Made by a program: the position numbers and the translations under genes. A stretch of DNA of 64,000 nt from Alteromonas indica (GTDB lineage: Bacteria > Pseudomonadota > Gammaproteobacteria > Enterobacterales > Alteromonadaceae): positions 186,001-250,000 of the forward strand of contig PYVY01000006.1 of NCBI GenBank assembly GCA_003056425.1, written 5' to 3'. This document shows positions 1-10,458 of the stretch, piece after piece; the first letter of the stretch is position 1; every line of letters starts with the position of its first letter. The notes beneath the pieces were generated by a model that saw only the letters and a program-made list of their open reading frames with translations, had not been told where the DNA came from and did not search any database.

Positions 1-528
1 CAGGCGTATGAGGCATTCGACTCTACGCTGGATATAAACCCTGACTACGATTTTGCGTTTTTGAATCGCGGTATTGCGCTGTATTACGGTGAACGAACTG
101 ATTTAGCCAGTAAAGACCTAACCAGGTTTTATGAAATGGATGCCAGCGATCCGTTTCGCGCCCTGTGGGTATATTTCGCCCGCGCGAAAGACGACCCCAT
201 TGCCGGCACTGCGTATCTGGCGCAAATAAGAGATGATTTGGACCAGCAGCATTGGGCTATTCAGATAGTCGACTTGTTTCTAGGCAATGCTAGTGAAGCC
301 GATCTGCTAAGTGGGCTGTTGGAAGGAGTCTCAAGCCAGCGCACCTTGACCGAACGGTTGTGCGAGGCTTATTTTTATCTTGGTAAATACCACAGTGCAC
401 AAGACAATAAAGGCAAGGCCGCCAACTATTTCAAGTTAGCATTAAGTACCAATGTCTATGATTATGTGGAGCATCGCTACGCCAGATTAGAGCTAAACCG
501 TTTACGTCAACCTGACGATTTAGACTGA
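1..528 (+). CDS. nlpI: Lipoprotein NlpI, C-terminal part (5' end outside window)
   Basis: The reading frame is open from base 1, so the gene starts upstream. The visible 175 residues match the TPR-rich C-terminal part of NlpI: the LNRGIALYYG motif, the DPFRALW segment, FYLGKY and the final VEHRYARLEL are all recognisable from the E. coli protein. In E. coli NlpI is an outer-membrane lipoprotein adaptor that brings peptidoglycan endopeptidases to the protease Prc. The lipobox lies outside the window, so anchoring is inferred from the family. A secreted peptidase-like gene follows after 10 bp and is probably co-transcribed. Family assignment is firm. Confidence 0.93.
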   Translation, partial: QAYEAFDSTLDINPDYDFAFLNRGIALYYGERTDLASKDLTRFYEMDASDPFRALWVYFARAKDDPIAGTAYLAQIRDDLDQQHWAIQIVDLFLGNASEADLLSGLLEGVSSQRTLTERLCEAYFYLGKYHSAQDNKGKAANYFKLALSTNVYDYVEHRYARLELNRLRQPDDLD

Positions 529-538
529 TACGACGTTT

Positions 539-2005
539 ATGCGTGGAATGATTATTGCCTTGCTGGCACTGGTGCTGGTGAGCGCCGACGCGGCTCATTA
601 CGTCCCCCAATTGTTGGCCAATGCCCAGACTTCTGCTAATCCGGCTCCGTTGCTATGGGAGGCCTCGCAAACCGGTAGCAAGCGCGCTCAACAGGCTTTG
701 GTGGACTATGCCGAAACACATCACAAACCTTTTTGGCTGGAAAAACTGGTTGGGCTGAAAAACCCTGCTGCCGCCTGGGCGCTATATCAGCGCATGCCCC
801 TGGACAATCGCCAACCTGCGTTATTGAGCTTAGCAGCTAACGGCAACGTGCCTGAAGCACAGTTGGCGTTAGCAATGTCGACAGATACGCCAGAACAGCG
901 CGAAAAATGGTTAGTCAAAGCCGCTAAACAACAATATTTACCTGCCCAGGCAGCACTGGCGGACTGGTATCTATTAAACCAGGCTCCCGCCAAAGCCCGG
1001 CAATGGCTGGTAAAAACGGCTGAACAGTACCCGCAAAGTGCGTACCAGTTAGGCCGCTTGCTATGGGACGAAGGAAAATTTACAAAAGGCAAAGCTTTGT
1101 TAGGACAGGCGGCCTCGCAGGGTCACGAACTGGCGCAGCGCCTGACGCAGGTATTGTCGGTATATAAACCCGTTCGGCCCGCCAGCGTGGGTGCGGTGAA
1201 TTGGCCTGAGCAGCAGCAATGCCGACAACGAATTCAGATGTTTGCGACCTCATTGTCCAGTATTGAACGAGCCAGCCAGTTGTATCGACAGTTTGCCGGC
1301 GATAAACGTCTCGCTAGCTTACCCCTGTGCATTCAGCCTCCTGTCTGGCTGGCGAATAACACACTAAAATGTGACAGTAATCTGGATAACAGCGGCCGGC
1401 TGGGCTGTGATTTACGGCCCCTGGCAGGGGCAATTGAACAGCGCGATGCCACCCATATTATTGTGGTGGCGGACCTGGGCAAGGCTAATGTGCATAACGG
1501 AGCAATGTATCTGGACCTATCCGACAGTTATTCTGTGATGGTGCACGAGCTGGCTCACTTTGCTGGCTTTATTGATGAATACCCGTTACCCAGCCCGATA
1601 GCCCAGCAACATTGTACGCAACCCGATGCGCCTAATCTGGTCACCGATGGCAAGCTTACTTACGCGCCCCAATCTACCTTGGAGCGATGGCAGAATGTGT
1701 CTGGTGCCTTACAGATTGCGCCCTCTAAAACCTGTGAGGCTATTGGCCAGCCGGCATACAAGCCCAGCCAGCAAATTACCTTTTTAGAGCATCATGACAG
1801 TGGCGTGATCCCCGGCCTGTACCTGCAACTGTGGCAGCAACAGCTTGCCCGGCCTGATCAACAACGCCCAATTTATATGAATCTGTTTCAACGGTTTCAC
1901 TATGCCGGCAATACGCCTCAGGCGGGTAAGTGGTTGAAAAAATATAATTCATTCAACTCAACTGATAAGCCGACCTCATCTTCTACCAAGGCGCTGGAAG
2001 AATAG
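539..2005 (+). CDS. Secreted Sel1/TPR-like repeat protein with HExxHxxGxxDE metalloprotease motif
   Basis: This is a 488-residue protein of no named family that I recognise. It starts with a short hydrophobic signal-like stretch (residues 4-18, ending ADAA), so it is probably periplasmic; Met4 is an alternative start. Residues about 40-210 are helical Sel1/TPR-like repeats (AAKQQYLPAQAALADWYL, QAASQGHELAQRL). Residues 336-346 read HELAHFAGFID followed by EY, an HExxHxxGxxD zinc site with H336, E337, H340 and D346 in the expected places, as in metzincin-like peptidases with Asp as third ligand. Cysteines in the C-terminal half could form disulfides. It sits 10 bp after nlpI and stops 4 bp before the convergent cysZ. 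A peptidase role, perhaps in envelope maintenance, is inferred from motif and neighbour only. Confidence 0.7.
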   Translation: MRGMIIALLALVLVSADAAHYVPQLLANAQTSANPAPLLWEASQTGSKRAQQALVDYAETHHKPFWLEKLVGLKNPAAAWALYQRMPLDNRQPALLSLAANGNVPEAQLALAMSTDTPEQREKWLVKAAKQQYLPAQAALADWYLLNQAPAKARQWLVKTAEQYPQSAYQLGRLLWDEGKFTKGKALLGQAASQGHELAQRLTQVLSVYKPVRPASVGAVNWPEQQQCRQRIQMFATSLSSIERASQLYRQFAGDKRLASLPLCIQPPVWLANNTLKCDSNLDNSGRLGCDLRPLAGAIEQRDATHIIVVADLGKANVHNGAMYLDLSDSYSVMVHELAHFAGFIDEYPLPSPIAQQHCTQPDAPNLVTDGKLTYAPQSTLERWQNVSGALQIAPSKTCEAIGQPAYKPSQQITFLEHHDSGVIPGLYLQLWQQQLARPDQQRPIYMNLFQRFHYAGNTPQAGKWLKKYNSFNSTDKPTSSSTKALEE

Positions 2006-2009
2006 CGCG

Positions 2010-2750
2010 TTATGGTTTCACCTGGTGTTTTAGCTCGTTAACCCACATATGGGTTGCGCCACAAATTGCCACCGGCATAACCACGAAATTAAGCACCGGT
2101 ACCAACGAAAATATATTGACCATTATACCAAACGATAATGCCTTGGATTTATGTCCGGCCAAATGCTGGCGCATCGCTTTAAACGGTACCTTGTGATTAT
2201 CATAAGGATAATCACAATAAACAATGGCCTGCATCCAGGCAGAAAATAAGAACCATACTATCTGGCCAATTATCGGCACCAGCAAAAATAGCAGGAAAAA
2301 ACCTATCGCTCTGGGCATGTACCAAACAAACTTAGCCGCTTCGCGTCCCAGCGTACGGGGAATATCTTTAATTAAGCTTAATACCCCTTCGTCACCCAAA
2401 TCCTGACCGGTTAAATGTCGTTCTACTTTCTCTGCCAGAATGCCGTTAAATGGTGCAGCAATCCAGTTCGCCAGGGTCCCGAAAATCAACCCAAAGACCA
2501 GCAATACACTGATCACTGCAATGGGCCATAACAGAAATTCCAAGCCGGTTTTTAACCAGCCAAGCCATTGGGGTATCAGGCTCAGCAGCCAGGTAATGGC
2601 GCTGCCTATTTCACCGAATAAAAAATAAAAGGCCACACTGAACAGTAATAAATTTACTACCAGCGGCACCAGCACAAAACGCTTTAAACCCTTTGTACGG
2701 ATTAATGAAAATCCACTGGAAAAATACCCTATACCACTGCGCGAAACCAT
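2010..2750 (-). CDS. cysZ: CysZ-family (EI24) membrane protein, putative sulfate transporter
   Basis: The 246-residue product matches the CysZ/EI24 family in length and layout. Hydrophobic segments lie near residues 24-46, 70-100, 140-170 and 205-235, and the family stretch NWIAAPFNGILAEKVE is near 92-107. CysZ in E. coli mediates sulfate uptake for cysteine synthesis across the inner membrane. Its place beside zipA and ligA is conserved in Gammaproteobacteria; here it points away from smc, with 216 bp between the two starts. It ends 4 bp from the convergent peptidase-like gene, leaving no room for a separate terminator. Confidence 0.9.
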   Translation of the reverse strand: MVSRSGIGYFSSGFSLIRTKGLKRFVLVPLVVNLLLFSVAFYFLFGEIGSAITWLLSLIPQWLGWLKTGLEFLLWPIAVISVLLVFGLIFGTLANWIAAPFNGILAEKVERHLTGQDLGDEGVLSLIKDIPRTLGREAAKFVWYMPRAIGFFLLFLLVPIIGQIVWFLFSAWMQAIVYCDYPYDNHKVPFKAMRQHLAGHKSKALSFGIMVNIFSLVPVLNFVVMPVAICGATHMWVNELKHQVKP

Positions 2751-2966
2751 ATTTACTCCACTATACTTTAAGACGTATTAGTATACAGGCTAACGCCCTG
2801 CATAACTCAAATGCGAATTGTTACAGCCTGTGACTTCTGATAAAGTCAAAAGATAATAACAAATCCAATGCGTTAGTTCTGATCGCTGTGACAACACTCC
2901 ACTTTTACTCAAGGCACTTTCTGGTGAATCAACCATTGGCAGAGAACATCATGCTGGCCAGCGTTT

Positions 2967-5900
2967 ATGCGTCTTAAAAAAATCAGACTTGCCGGCTTTA
3001 AGTCGTTTGTAGACCCCACCAATATTCCGTTTCCGGGCGATATGACCGCCATCGTGGGGCCAAATGGGTGCGGCAAATCTAACGTAATAGATGCGGTACG
3101 TTGGGTGCTGGGTGAAAGCTCAGCAAAAAATTTGCGCGGCGATGCGATGACCGATGTTATTTTTAACGGCTCCTCGGCCCGTAAACCGGTTGGCCAGTGT
3201 AGCGTCGAGCTGGTGTTTGATAACAGCGCGGGCCGCATTACGGGCGAATACGCTGCGTTTAACGAACTGTCCGTCAAGCGCCTGGTAACGCGCGAAGCGC
3301 AGTCTAGTTATTTTTTAAACGGTACGCGGTGTCGACGTAAAGATGTTACAGACTTGTTTTTAGGTACCGGCCTGGGTCCGCGTAGCTACGCCATAATAGA
3401 ACAGGGAATGATTTCCCGGCTGATTGAATCCAAGCCTCAGGAACTCAGAGTTTTTTTGGAAGAAGCGGCGGGCGTATCTCGGTATAAAGAGCGTCGGCGC
3501 GAAACTGAAAACCGTATAAGTCATACTAAAGATAACCTGGAACGTCTGGATGACGTTCGGGCAGAGCTGGGACGCCAGCTTGACAAGTTGTCTCGCCAGG
3601 CTGCCGCGGCCCAACGTTATAAGACGCTTAAGGCTGAAGAACGCAGTTATCGGGCCCAGTTAGCGGCCATGCGATGGATGGCCCATAATGAAAAAATGGA
3701 AGCGGTACGGGCACAGCAGCAGCATGAGCAGCGCGAACTTGACGCATTGCAGGTGCAACTGCGAAGTGGCGAAGCCGGCCTTACCAGTAAGCTGGAAAAG
3801 GCCGCAGAATTAAAAGCTGTACTGGATGATAACCAACATAAAAAATTCACGCTGACAACTTCTATTACCCGCATAGAACAAGACCGGCTACATCATCAAC
3901 AGCGTACCACGCAGCTTACCCGCGAACTTGCCGAACTTAACGAGCAACATACCAGCTTGCAAGCCGAGATGGCCCAAACTGAAGCCGCCCTAACCGAGGC
4001 CCAGGGTGCATTGCAGCGCTATAGTCCAGAATTGGCGCTACTGGATGCCAGGCTGGAACAAAGTGAAGACAATCAGCAGCACAGTGAAGCCCGGCTACGG
4101 GACTATCAGCAGCAAGTGCGCGATACTGAGCAGCGCTACCAACACGTTAAACAGCAAGTGGCGCAATTTCATAGTAAAATAGAGGCCACCGCGGGTATGC
4201 AGCAACGCACGCATCAGCGTATAGGCCAACTGCAAGAGGCCCTTAGCGGCTGCGATAAAGTGGTACTTCAGGCGCAGCTGGACGAGGTTGATTCACAGTG
4301 TGCGCAGCTAAGCCGGGACGTCGTTCACCTGGAGGAACGGGTTGACGCCACTCAACAGGCGTTAGCGATAGCTCAGCAAGAGCAACACGAAGCCGCCCAC
4401 AGGCTCGATCTGAGTAAAGGGGAATTACAAGATTCTCGCGCCAGCCTGGCGGCCCTTAATACATTAGCCCAGACCCGCGCCGCCGCCGAGCCTGCCGGTG
4501 AACAGTTTTCACCGGCATGGCAGCACATTGCCATAGCGCCCCAGTGGGCAAAAGCAGCGCAGGCGGTGCTGGCTTATTTTCATGATCCAATCATAGCGAA
4601 TACGCCGCAAGGCCACGCTTTTGACAATCTTGCGCTACCCGATGGCACGTTACTATGGCTCGACTCACAGCTTAGCGACCAGCCTGTACCGGATTCCCTG
4701 GCTGCTTATTTGTTACCGCATAGCGCGATACCGGCGGTGTTTAATCAAATTAAACCGGTATCTACGCTGGCCCAGGCCATTAGCGAGATCAGCGAGTTAA
4801 CCGATGAACAGCTCCTAGTGACGGCCCAGGGTCAACTGTTAACCGCAGGCTGGATTTATCAGTATGGCGACGACACGGGCCAAGGGGCATTAGAAGTTGC
4901 CATGCAAATCGAGCGCTTAACGGGGGAGGTCGCCAGGCTCGATGGCGAGGTAGCGCAGGCGCGACAGACATGGCAGAACACCGATGCAGCACGGCAGGAC
5001 GCTGATGAAGCCGTCAAGGCCAGTGCCAGTGCATTACAACATGCCCAGCTTGCGCTAACCAACCAGCAGCACAAAAGTAGTATGCTAAATGAGGAAATCC
5101 GCCGCCAAAATAGCCGGAGTGAACAGCTCACCGATGAGCTCAAACAACAAACCGTGCTCCTGCAGGAAGAAACCGAGGAGATAGACTTGCTGAGCGAACA
5201 ATTGTCAGTCGCCAGTGAACAATTAGCGCAATACGGTGAGCAAAGAGAGCACTGTCAGGCTACAAAAGAACAACTGGAAGGGCAACTGGCGCATCATCGG
5301 CAAGCTGTGGTGCAGTGCCAGCAGGAACGTCATCAGTTACAACTGACCGTGCAGCAATACGAAAACAATGTGGCCCGGCAACAAGATAACCTGCAGCGTT
5401 TTGAGCAGCGCTACCAGGAACAGGAAGCGCGCCAACAGCGGCTGCAGCATGAATATAACTCGCTTAGCGCGCCACTGGCACAACAGCAGCAAACATTACA
5501 GCAGTTATTAGCTGATAAAGAAGCGCTGGATAACCAGATGCAGATAAGTCGTAGCGAGCTACAGGCGCTGGAAACCTTTATTGATGACGCACGTAAAACG
5601 CAACAAGATATAAGCAGTCGACTGGCCAGTCGCCAGACGGGGATCGACGGGTTGACTATCGAAATTGAGTCAATACGGGCGCGGGCTGATGCGGTATTGG
5701 AACAGCTAAGTGAGGCCGGGCAGGCGCTTAAAGAGGTGCTTGAAAAACTACCGGCAGATGCGCACGAAACACAATGGCAGTCGCAGTTGGAACAAACCGC
5801 AGCGGCGCTGGGTAAGTTGGGTGCAGTGAACCTTGCCGCAGTAGAAGAGTATGAAATACAAGCCGAGCGTAAACAGCATCTGGATACTCAGTTTGATGAC

Positions 5901-6431
5901 TTAACCCTGGCGCTGGAGACATTGCAAAGCGCGATAAGAAAGATTGATAAAGAAACCCGGACGCGTTTCTCTGCCACTTTTGATCAGGTAAATAGCGATT
6001 TACAAGCGTTATTCCCTAAGGTATTTGGCGGGGGCTCAGCCTACCTGGACCTAACCGGCGACGATATGTTGGAAACCGGCGTAACCATCATGGCCAGGCC
6101 GCCAGGTAAGAAAAATAGCACGATTCATCTATTAAGCGGTGGAGAAAAAGCGTTAACCGCTTTATCATTGGTATTTGCTATTTTCAGATTAAATCCGGCA
6201 CCATTTTGTCTGCTGGATGAGGTAGATGCGCCATTGGATGACGCTAATGTAGGTCGCTTTTGCAACCTGGTTTCACAAATGTCATCCTCGGTGCAATTTA
6301 TTTATATCACCCATAATAAGATTGCTATGGAAATGGCTACGCATCTTACTGGTGTTACTATGGCTGAACCTGGTGTTTCGCGCATGGTGGCAGTGGATGT
6401 GGATGAAGCCATGGCATTTGTAGAAGCATAA
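2967..6431 (+). CDS. smc: Chromosome segregation ATPase SMC
   Basis: This 1154-residue protein has the complete SMC layout. The N-terminal ATP-binding head carries Walker A GPNGCGKS (residues 31-38). Two long Gln/Glu-rich coiled coils flank a hinge at roughly residues 510-650. The C-terminal head carries the signature LSGGEKAL (about 1056-1063) and Walker B FCLLDEVDAPLDD (D1084, E1085). SMC organises and compacts the nucleoid with ScpA and ScpB, which are not in this window. The start at MRLKKIRLAGFKSF is the conserved family N-terminus, although no strong ribosome-binding site precedes it. zipA follows after 20 bp. E. coli relatives use MukBEF instead and lack smc at this locus. Confidence 0.97.
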   Translation: MRLKKIRLAGFKSFVDPTNIPFPGDMTAIVGPNGCGKSNVIDAVRWVLGESSAKNLRGDAMTDVIFNGSSARKPVGQCSVELVFDNSAGRITGEYAAFNELSVKRLVTREAQSSYFLNGTRCRRKDVTDLFLGTGLGPRSYAIIEQGMISRLIESKPQELRVFLEEAAGVSRYKERRRETENRISHTKDNLERLDDVRAELGRQLDKLSRQAAAAQRYKTLKAEERSYRAQLAAMRWMAHNEKMEAVRAQQQHEQRELDALQVQLRSGEAGLTSKLEKAAELKAVLDDNQHKKFTLTTSITRIEQDRLHHQQRTTQLTRELAELNEQHTSLQAEMAQTEAALTEAQGALQRYSPELALLDARLEQSEDNQQHSEARLRDYQQQVRDTEQRYQHVKQQVAQFHSKIEATAGMQQRTHQRIGQLQEALSGCDKVVLQAQLDEVDSQCAQLSRDVVHLEERVDATQQALAIAQQEQHEAAHRLDLSKGELQDSRASLAALNTLAQTRAAAEPAGEQFSPAWQHIAIAPQWAKAAQAVLAYFHDPIIANTPQGHAFDNLALPDGTLLWLDSQLSDQPVPDSLAAYLLPHSAIPAVFNQIKPVSTLAQAISEISELTDEQLLVTAQGQLLTAGWIYQYGDDTGQGALEVAMQIERLTGEVARLDGEVAQARQTWQNTDAARQDADEAVKASASALQHAQLALTNQQHKSSMLNEEIRRQNSRSEQLTDELKQQTVLLQEETEEIDLLSEQLSVASEQLAQYGEQREHCQATKEQLEGQLAHHRQAVVQCQQERHQLQLTVQQYENNVARQQDNLQRFEQRYQEQEARQQRLQHEYNSLSAPLAQQQQTLQQLLADKEALDNQMQISRSELQALETFIDDARKTQQDISSRLASRQTGIDGLTIEIESIRARADAVLEQLSEAGQALKEVLEKLPADAHETQWQSQLEQTAAALGKLGAVNLAAVEEYEIQAERKQHLDTQFDDLTLALETLQSAIRKIDKETRTRFSATFDQVNSDLQALFPKVFGGGSAYLDLTGDDMLETGVTIMARPPGKKNSTIHLLSGGEKALTALSLVFAIFRLNPAPFCLLDEVDAPLDDANVGRFCNLVSQMSSSVQFIYITHNKIAMEMATHLTGVTMAEPGVSRMVAVDVDEAMAFVEA

Positions 6432-6451
6432 CAAAGGGCGACTTAATTAAG

Positions 6452-7711
6452 ATGGAAGATGAACTACGTCTGTCATTACTGGTAGTAGGCACAATCATTA
6501 TTGTTGCAGTGCTGGCTCACGGTATTTGGAAAATCAGAAAAAATAATGGTCATTCGACAAGACGCAATCGAGTCGAGCCTGGCCAGTGGGATGAAGCCCG
6601 CCATAGTGATGACGGCGATTATCAGGATAAAGGCTGGCATATTAATAGTGCAGACAGCAACCTGGATAGCCCCACAGGGCAGCATGATTTTGACGAGCTT
6701 GGTGTGGGCAAAGTACGGGTTGTGGGCGGTGCCACAGCCTCTTCTGAGCAGCACAATGAGAGCACTGGCGGCAGCTCTTCACCGTCCAGTAATGCTGGTT
6801 CAGAGTCGGGTAATACAGCCAGTGAACAAACGAAGCCGGCTGCTGCTTCGGATGTATCAGGCGCCGCCTCGCAAAGTAAAAGTGATGCGGAAAAACAACA
6901 ACTATACGGCTCAGTAGTCACTAATCCTAAGCCGCATATGCAAAAGCCGGCGGGCGCGCATACTGAACACGACAATGAAAGCGATCATCTACCGGAACCG
7001 CCAGGTTTCTTATTAAAAGAAAAACACGGGGCAGGGGCGTCAACGGCAGCCGGCGAAGTCGATGACTTTAGCCTGGATGCGCCAGGCCCGGGCCAGACGG
7101 AAGCTGACGAAGATAGCAACAGCCAAACCTTGCGTAAAACCCGCGGTTATCGGCAACGTCAGGAACCCAATTTTGGTGATGACCAGATGCGTATTGATTT
7201 TGATGATACGCCAGCTGCACCGGAGGCGCAGCGTCGCGAGCCCGAGCAGGCCACGCCGTCTGCCGCCACGAAGCCTGTGCAGCAGGAAGTGCTGGTATTA
7301 AACGTCAGAGCTACAGAAGATAATCCTATCTCGGGTGCAGCCTTGTTACCGATGCTGCTTACCCTGGGCTTTAAATTTGGCGATCAGGATATTTTTCATC
7401 GGCATGTCAATTCCAATGGGAAAGGGCCGGTGCTGTTTAGCCTGGCAAATATGTTCAAACCGGGTGTGTTTGATATCGACAATCTGGAAACCTTTACTAC
7501 GGTGGGGGTCTCATTATTTATGATATTGCCGATAGAAGGCGAGGCACACCAGGTTTTCAACATGATGCATAATGCAGCAAGAAAAATTGCTGAAGAATTT
7601 GGTGCACAGGTATTGGATGGGCGGCGCAGCGTGTTGACCAAGCAGGGATTGCAACAATACTTCGAAAAAATCAGGGATTTTGAGCGGCGCAGAATGCTCT
7701 CGCGCGCATAG
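6452..7711 (+). CDS. zipA: Cell division protein ZipA
   Basis: The 419-residue protein has a ZipA layout. An N-terminal membrane anchor (residues about 7-25, LSLLVVGTIIIVAVLAHGIW) is followed by a basic stretch. A long low-complexity linker rich in Ser, Ala, Pro, Glu and Asp spans roughly 40-275. The C-terminal FtsZ-binding domain (about 278-415) begins at VLVLNVRATEDNPISGAALL. ZipA tethers FtsZ to the inner membrane at the division site. It lies between smc and ligA, the usual gammaproteobacterial order. The linker is long compared with the E. coli protein (328 residues in all). A short intrinsic terminator follows. Confidence 0.95.
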   Translation: MEDELRLSLLVVGTIIIVAVLAHGIWKIRKNNGHSTRRNRVEPGQWDEARHSDDGDYQDKGWHINSADSNLDSPTGQHDFDELGVGKVRVVGGATASSEQHNESTGGSSSPSSNAGSESGNTASEQTKPAAASDVSGAASQSKSDAEKQQLYGSVVTNPKPHMQKPAGAHTEHDNESDHLPEPPGFLLKEKHGAGASTAAGEVDDFSLDAPGPGQTEADEDSNSQTLRKTRGYRQRQEPNFGDDQMRIDFDDTPAAPEAQRREPEQATPSAATKPVQQEVLVLNVRATEDNPISGAALLPMLLTLGFKFGDQDIFHRHVNSNGKGPVLFSLANMFKPGVFDIDNLETFTTVGVSLFMILPIEGEAHQVFNMMHNAARKIAEEFGAQVLDGRRSVLTKQGLQQYFEKIRDFERRRMLSRA

Positions 7712-7721
7712 GTTTAGTCAG

Positions 7722-7749
7722 GGCCATCCTCTTCGGGTGGCCTTTTCAT
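7722..7749 (+). terminator. Intrinsic terminator after zipA
   Basis: GGCCATCC and GGGTGGCC form an 8-bp stem with one wobble pair around the loop TCTTC, followed by TTTTCATTT. It lies 10 bp after the zipA stop and ends 13 bp before ligA, so ligA may be transcribed partly by read-through. Confidence 0.6.
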
Positions 7750-7759
7750 TTAAAAGTAA

Positions 7760-9799
<2,040 letters not shown>

Positions 9800-9888
9800 G
9801 CCCGGTAAGTACTTTCCTCTGGACGCTGCGCTCGCAGCGTCGGCTGTTGTCTTAAATGCTGTTTTTATCTTAGTCGTCAACGGGAAGA

Positions 9889-10419
9889 TTATTGTGCGCT
9901 ACGCTTGGCACGCGCTTGCCGTCTGGCTTCCCAGGCTTTTTTCACCGAAAAGCACCACACCATATTCAGGCCAAAGTACCCTATAATTCCGGCCACCACT
10001 GAGCATATCGCGCAGCCAACCACAAAGGCCGGGCCTATAGTGCTGATACTTTCCACCACCCATTGCCAGCTAAACTGAAATTCAAAGTGTGTCGGTTCGG
10101 ACCCAAGTACAGTCGTGCCCACCTTATAAGCGGCGTAGAATATAGGTGGCATAGTAAAGGGATTAGTTATCCATACTGTTGCTACCGACAATGGCAGATT
10201 TGCTCGAAAGGGAATCGCGGTAGCCGCTGACAGCCACATTTGAAACGGCACTGGCCAGAAGGCAAAAAATAACCCGATACCAAAAGCGCCTCTGGCTGAA
10301 CGACGGTTCAGATGCCAAAGGTTGGGCTCATGAAGAACAGTACCGAAAATCTTTAACGCACGATTACGTTTGATTGTCTGGTGGTCCGGCAAAAATCGTT
10401 TAATAAATTTTCTTGGCAT
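9889..10419 (-). CDS. DUF2062 family membrane protein
   Basis: The product is about 176 residues when started at the internal Met of MPRKFIKRFLPD, the usual N-terminus of this family. The longer frame from 10449 would come within 10 bp of comEC, so the shorter start is preferred. The family core RRSARGAFGIGLFFAFWPVPFQ and ITNPFTMPPIFYAAY is clear, with two to three membrane segments in residues about 45-150. The C-terminus is basic. Function is unknown. The gene is divergent from comEC, with about 40 bp between the chosen starts, so the two must share a compact promoter region. Confidence 0.85.
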   Translation of the reverse strand: MPRKFIKRFLPDHQTIKRNRALKIFGTVLHEPNLWHLNRRSARGAFGIGLFFAFWPVPFQMWLSAATAIPFRANLPLSVATVWITNPFTMPPIFYAAYKVGTTVLGSEPTHFEFQFSWQWVVESISTIGPAFVVGCAICSVVAGIIGYFGLNMVWCFSVKKAWEARRQARAKRSAQ

Positions 10420-10458
10420 AACTGGATTAAAACCACGTTCGCGCTTCAAGGCTATTCA

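Noticed and set aside
10381..10449. Longer starts of comEC and of the DUF2062 gene
   Set aside because: They would make the two divergent genes overlap; the internal starts match family N-termini and leave room for promoters.
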